A stretch of DNA of 64,000 nucleotides, taken from the NCBI RefSeq assembly GCF_041734735.1, contig NC_134896.1, forward strand, positions 37,916,039 to 37,980,038. The letters are read 5' to 3'. The stretch is from Babylonia areolata (Eukaryota; Mollusca; Gastropoda; Neogastropoda; Buccinidae). Within the stretch, counting starts at the first letter, position 1. Every line of letters starts with the position of its first letter. Both the position numbers and the translations under genes were made by a program. The notes under the pieces were generated by a model. It made no database searches, was not told where the DNA came from, and worked only from the letters and a program-made list of their open reading frames with translations. Below are positions 39,201-46,000 of the stretch, in pieces.

Positions 39201-42200
39201 GATCAGTGTTTCTGCAAGTTTAACCTCCTGCCAGAAATGGCATTTCATTGGCTAGCAGATGTGGTCTTATAATGAGATGTCTTATCACTGAGTTGTCGCG
39301 AAAATTTTTGGCCGAGAGGAGCAAATAGATAGACCTGGATTGCATCAGTTTGACATGGTACAGTATATTTAACCAAACTGGGAGTATAATGCAAGCTCCT
39401 TATTTCTGCAAGTGTTCAAACAGCCCATACTCTCCCCTCCCACTCTCTCTCACCACCTCACACTCTGTTTGGTAATTCTGTTGTGTATGTTTGTGCTTAA
39501 TTTTATGTTTGTATGTGACGTTGTTTTGGGGTCTTGGAAAATTTAACACATGGTTAACCGCTACACAGGTTGCACATTTGAGAGCATGGACAACACATCT
39601 AGGATATTTGCCCATGTACATGTGATGATGCAGAATTCATCCAGTCTGTTTGAATGTGTGAGGTATGTTTTCTGGTGGTGCATGCCTGTATACATATAAC
39701 ATAAAGATGCAGAATTCATTCTGCCCATATGAATGTGTGAGGTATATATTCTGGTGGTGCATGCCCGTATATGTATAACATTAAGATGCAGGATTCATTC
39801 CACCCAAATGAGTTTGTGAGGTATATAACATCTGGTTGTCCATGCCTGTATACATATAGAGATGCAGAATTCATTCTACCCATATGAATGTGTGAGGTAT
39901 ACAATCTGGTTGTGCATGCCTGTACACATATAAAGGTGCAGAATTCATTCCACCCATATGAATGTGATAGGTGTGTGTTCTGGTGGTGGTTGTCAGGTCC
40001 CCGGCGCCAGTTTGCCACCATGGACTACACATCCAGCAGCATGCCGGCCACTGGCAACATTGCTCTGGAGCTGCTGAAGCAGACCCAGAACACCAAGTAC
40101 CTGCTGGGCCAGGAGGCCCCACCCAACGCCCACCCTGCCCCTCCCCCCGCCCACACCCCCACCTCGGCAGGCCCGGGGCTGGCACAGGGAGGGGACGGGG
40201 GTGCGACCAACTTTGCTGGCGTCTCTTCCTCCTCATCCCTGCTGTCGCTGCAAAGCAGTGGGGGTGGAAAACAGGACATGCCTCCACCTGTTCACAGAGG
40301 TGAGTGAGTGCTCTGCAACAAACGTTTTGTACTGTCCACCTTCACATTTGCATGCATGGCAGATGTACACTCACACACACAATGGTTTTGCATATCGCAT
40401 TTTGGACACCAGTTCTGTGAGAGTAAATTTGTGCACAGTTGAAACAGAAATTACCTAGAGGTTTTATATGATCTTAATTTTGTATATAAGAAAGAAGAGC
40501 TATATCAATGTGTACAGATCAGAAAGAAAAGCGATATTCAGTGTGTACAGATGAGAAAGAAGAGCTATGTTAATGTGTACAGATGATAAAGAAGAGCAAT
40601 GTTTGTGTGTGCAGATAAGTTAATGTATACAGATGAGAAAGAAGTGTGTCATTGTGTACAGATGAGAAAGAAGAGTTATGTTAATGTGTACAGGTAGGTA
40701 AGAAGTATTAAAGTCTACACATGAAAAAGAAGAGCTGTGTTAGTGTGTACAGATGAGAAAGTATTAAAGTCTATTGAAAATAGAGAAGTATTTTGTTATT
40801 GTGTACTTGATGTGTACAGATAATAATGAAGTACTATGTGTACAGATGGAACAGATTAACTGTGTTAATTTGTACAGATGATAAGGAATTAATGCTAATG
40901 TGTATAAGACAAGCTGTGTTAATGTAAACTGGCGGTGCATATTTCAGATGACACATTTCCCAGACGGAAGGAATCGTCACAGCTGCGCAAGGCATACTCC
41001 AGCAAGAAACACCTGGAAACGTCCCCCATGAGCAGCAACAACAGCAGTCCTCGCTCCTCCAGCAAGTATGTCCATCTCTCTTCTGCCAGTGGCTTGATGG
41101 GAAGTGTCGCTCTTTATGTTGGTGTATCTGGCCACTGTGATTTATGTGGGGTGCAGCTGGCCACTGTGTTTGTGTAGCTGACCACTGTACTTATGTAGCT
41201 GGCCACTGTGTTTATGTAACTGGCCAGTGAGTTTATATAGGCTATGTAGCTGGCCACTGTGTTTATTGGGGTGTGGATGTCTACCATGTTTAGATAGCTG
41301 GCCACTGTATTGATGTAGGTATGTTTATGTAGCTGGCTAGCATGTTGCTATGTTTATTTAGCTGGCCTTTGTGTAAGTAGCTGGCCACTTTGTTTCTTGG
41401 GATGCAGCTGTTTACCATGTTTAAGTAGCTGGCCACTGTTTTTTGTTTTTTTTTAGGTTTAGCTGTCTACTTTGTTTGGGTAGCTGGCCACAGTATGTAT
41501 GTAGCTGGCCACTGTATTTTTTTTTTGGGGGGGGGGGTAAAGCTGTCTACACTGTGTTTGTGTAGCTATGTTTATGTAGCTGGCAACTGTGGGGTTTTTG
41601 GGGTGTAGCTGACTAGTTTGTTTAGGTAGCTGATCACTGTGTTGATGGGGGAAGGGGCATCTTCTGCACAGATGTGGTGTCTGGAAAGCCTCACAGTGTG
41701 TCATTTATAGACAGGTCATCAGAAGAGTGACAAAATGTGTCTCACAGAAACCTGTCTGGCATGTCGTCTGAAGAATCTCTCAACACACGCCATCGGTCAG
41801 CTGTCTCCAGCCAACAGCGCGGTGCTGGGGGCACCACTGGGGCATCCCGCATCAACTTTCAGGAAGAACTGAAACGGTTGATTGACCCAGACATCTCTGA
41901 GAGTGATCTGGCATCTCTGTCGGTGAGATTCTGACAGGTTCCTCTGTTCTGTGTTCTGTCTTGATCTGTATCGTGTTCTGTCCTGATCTGTACCATGTTC
42001 TGTCCTGGCCTGATCTGTGCCGTGTTCTGTCCTGTGTGTCTTAAAGGTAAAGGTCATTATTTGAAAAAGTTTGATCGAGCTCATGTCTTACATCAAGTTT
42101 TCATCAAATTTGTTAGTGTGAGATGTCTTGACAGCATGTTACCCGTATTGAAGTTAAAAGTCAAGATCACAGCATGGAATATGGTAATAATGGGAGGAGT

Positions 42201-43008
42201 TTGTATATGGAAAAGAGAGAAGTTTTTTTATTCAACCAAAATGATTCTGAAGAGGAATGAATCAGATTTTAAACAGTGATACTTCTGTTGAATTTCATTT
42301 TATTCTGACGTAACATATTCAAACTTTTTGTAAACCCATTTTATTTCATTCTGACAGAACGTATTCAAACTTCTTGTAAACCCAGCTTCTCTTTCAGTCC
42401 AAGCCACCTCCAAACCGACGCAGTCGTCGTCTGCAGCGCACTTACTCGGATGAGAGCCTTCACAGCACCAAGGGCAGTGTGGGCGCTCCCAGCAATGATG
42501 TGGTGCCCAGCAATGACCTCAGCATTGGCACGGACCTCATTTTCACCACCGCAGTCCCCAAAGCAGCAGAGAGCAGTCCAGGATCAGATAACACGGCATC
42601 AGAACGGTGAGTGCTGCATGGCCATTGCAGTGCAGACATTTTCCCTTTCCCCTTGATCAGTTTTTTTGGTATGTTTTTTCTCTTAGTGGCACCTTACCCC
42701 TTTGTTTTGATAAGTTTTTTTTTGGATATCTTATCTCCTTGTGGCACCTTTCCTATACCAGTCACCCTCAGTCCATACACAGCTACACCCTGACTCATGA
42801 TGGGTTTGAAAAAATTTTTTTTTTTGTAGTTTGCAGTTCTTTTTTGATGATGATTATATGGATACTTATATAGTGCCTATCTTTAGTCAGAGTGCTTTAC
42901 AAACACGGAGTCATTTGCACATCAGGCTGCCTACCTGGGTAGAGTTGACTGACAGCTGCCACTGGGCGCTCATCATTCATTTCCTGTATCATTCAGTCAG
43001 GTTTCAGT

Positions 43009-43053
<45 letters not shown>

Positions 43054-46000
43054 AATATTTTACGTATATAACTGTTTTTTCTGTTTACCTCACCATGCAG
43101 GCAGCCATACTCCTGTTTTCGGAGGTGTGCATGCTGGGAATATTCTTGTTTCCATAACCTGCCAAACATGGACATGGATTACAAGATCTTTAATGTGTGT
43201 ATTTGATCTTCTGAGTGTGTATACACACAAAGGGGGTTCAGGCACTAACAGGTCTGCATATATGTTGACCTTGGAGATAAAAAAATCTCCACCCTTTACC
43301 CACCAGGTGGGATGGGGATTGAACACTGTGGGGAAACTGGGGCAAGAATCCAGCACTCTAACCATTTGACCACTGCATCGGTTTTTCCATTTTTAAACAA
43401 GATACACCAATAACATCAAAAATACATCAATTTAAGCATTCTGGTAGGTTCCAGTGTTGTGTTGAATGGGGAAATGGGTGTTCTACCTGTGTTGGAGAAG
43501 CGTGTTGAAGGTGATACCTGTGTTGACAGGTTGTCTCCCCGAGCAGTGGCGGACGTGGGACGACCTCGGGGGAGAAAGCTGCCAGACGGCAGGACCCTTC
43601 CTGATGCCATGAGTCTGGACTGGACCGACCTGGTGCACGTGGCCACCAAGGCCATTGAAAGTGAGGGCACACATGACTGGTGAATGAGACATGCAGCTGT
43701 AGAGAGTGAGACAGTTATGGAGTGAGACTCACTGTTTTGGAGAATGAGACACATAGCTTTAGAGAGTGAAACATAAGGTTATAGAGTAAGACACACTGCC
43801 GTAGATAGTTATAGAGAATGAGAGAGCTGTAGAGGGTGAGTTTCAGTTTCTCATGGAGGCTTCACTTCATTCAGACAAATCCATATACACCACACCACAT
43901 CTGCTAGGCAAATGCCTGATTAGCAGCATAACCCAATGCGCTGGTCAGACCTTGAGAGCATGCATAAGTATTTGTGTACCTAATACTACCAGAGTGTATT
44001 TACTATAGAATATTACCAGAGGATAACCCTCTTGATGTCATGGATTCATTTTCAGTGTGCCAAGTGCATGCTGCACACAGGACCTCTGTCTTGTCTGAAT
44101 GACTAGACACTTAGTTTGATTTTCCAGTCAAACTTGGGGGAAAAGAGCAAGACCAGGATTCAAACCCAGACCCTCAAGGATACTGTATTGGCAGATCAGC
44201 ATCTTAACCATTCTTCCACATTCAGGCACACAGTTATGGACAGTGAGACATGGTTATTTTGGGATACACAGTTATGGGTTGTGAGACAGAGTGAGAAATG
44301 CAGTTACAGAGAATGAGACGCACATAAAGACATACATACATGGTAAGAAAAATTACAGAGAGTTGGGCAGAGGTACAGAGGGACACACATAGAGTAAGAC
44401 ATACATACATAGAGAGTAAGCAAGATGACGGAGTAAGGCAGAGGCACAGAGAGCCAGACATAGAGAAAGACACACACAGAGTCAGACACAGCTAATGAGA
44501 GACAAGCACAGCTGTGGAGAGTAAAACAATACAGAGAGTAAAGCAAAACTTCTGAGATACCAATAAACAATTATTGTTAATATCTGTCTTTGGGACATTC
44601 GGGCAGCTCACCCTTGCAAGAGCACATCACCACAGTTTTTGCCAAGAATAACACAGGTTTTTGCAGTACACAACTGCAGTAAGATATATAGGTGTGTTGC
44701 AGTAAACAAGAACAGATACACAAATGTAGTAATAATAATAATAATGGTATTTATATAGCGCTGGATCTTGTGCAGAGACAAATCAAAGCGCTTTCGCACC
44801 AGTCATTCACACGCATGCATAACTCTAAAACTGTAGAAACTAAAGATAAGGAAGGGCAGGCAAGGGAGGCTATTTTGGGAAGAGGTGGGTTTTAAGGCCA
44901 GACTTGAAAGAGCTGAGTGTGGAGACTTGACGAAGCGAAAGAGGAAGTTCATTCCAATTGCAAGGTCCAGAGACAGAGAAAGAATGGCGGCCAACAGTCG
45001 AGTGTTTGAATCTGGGTATGTGTAAACAGAGTGGATCCGAAGCCGATCGTAGTGAGCGAGATGGAGTGTAGAGGTGAAGGCAGCCGCAGAGATAGGAAGG
45101 GGCAGTTTTGTGAATGCATCTATAACATAGAGTGCTGATCTTGTACTTTATTCGGTGTGAGACAGGGAGCCAGTGGAGATGTTGCGAAAGAGGAGTGATG
45201 TGCTCAGAACTTTTCTTTCTGAGGACGAGTTGGGCAGCAGAGTTTTGTATGCGCTGAAGGGACTGAATGGATGAATCAGGCAGACCAGACAATAGAGAGT
45301 TACAGTAGTCAAGGCGAGAGAGAATGAGAGAAACGACAAGTGTAGATGTTGCGTCAGTGGACAGATGTATTAGCATAGTAACACGCATTAACCACAGGAT
45401 GATCATTTTTCAGTTCTGTAGATTTGTCATGATTCGGTTTATATGCTGTGAATCTTTGGTCACACACTTCTGAAAAAAAAAGGAAAAGAAAGGAAAATGA
45501 AATGTTCACTACTATTTGTCTTTCTTGTTATTGCAGGTGACAGTCGTACACCCCCTCCCCCACCATTGCCCCAGCATTCAAGCCCTCACAGGGAGGACAG
45601 TGAGGATGAAGCTCCTCCCCCACCACGCCCCCCTTCTCCCAAAGACAACATCTCTTTGTCCTCTGCTGCAGGGTAAGCACCATGAGCTGTGGACACACAT
45701 GGGCAGTAGGGACCAGTGTCACACTGAATGGGTACAGGCTTGGGTTGTCAGAGGTAGAACAGGGATCGTTGACTTTACTTCTGAATATCACATCATACTT
45801 ATACTGATTTGGAAAAACAACTACCAACCCCCCCAAAAAAAAACACTGTATGGGTGATTGTGTGATATGACAAACTGTCAATGCATGGGAAGAATATCAC
45901 TGGGCTCATAACATTATGTGTAACAAAAACGCTGTTTTCATTACAGATGATTAAGAATTCACATGCTCAAAATATTTGCTATGCTTATGATGTTAGAACA

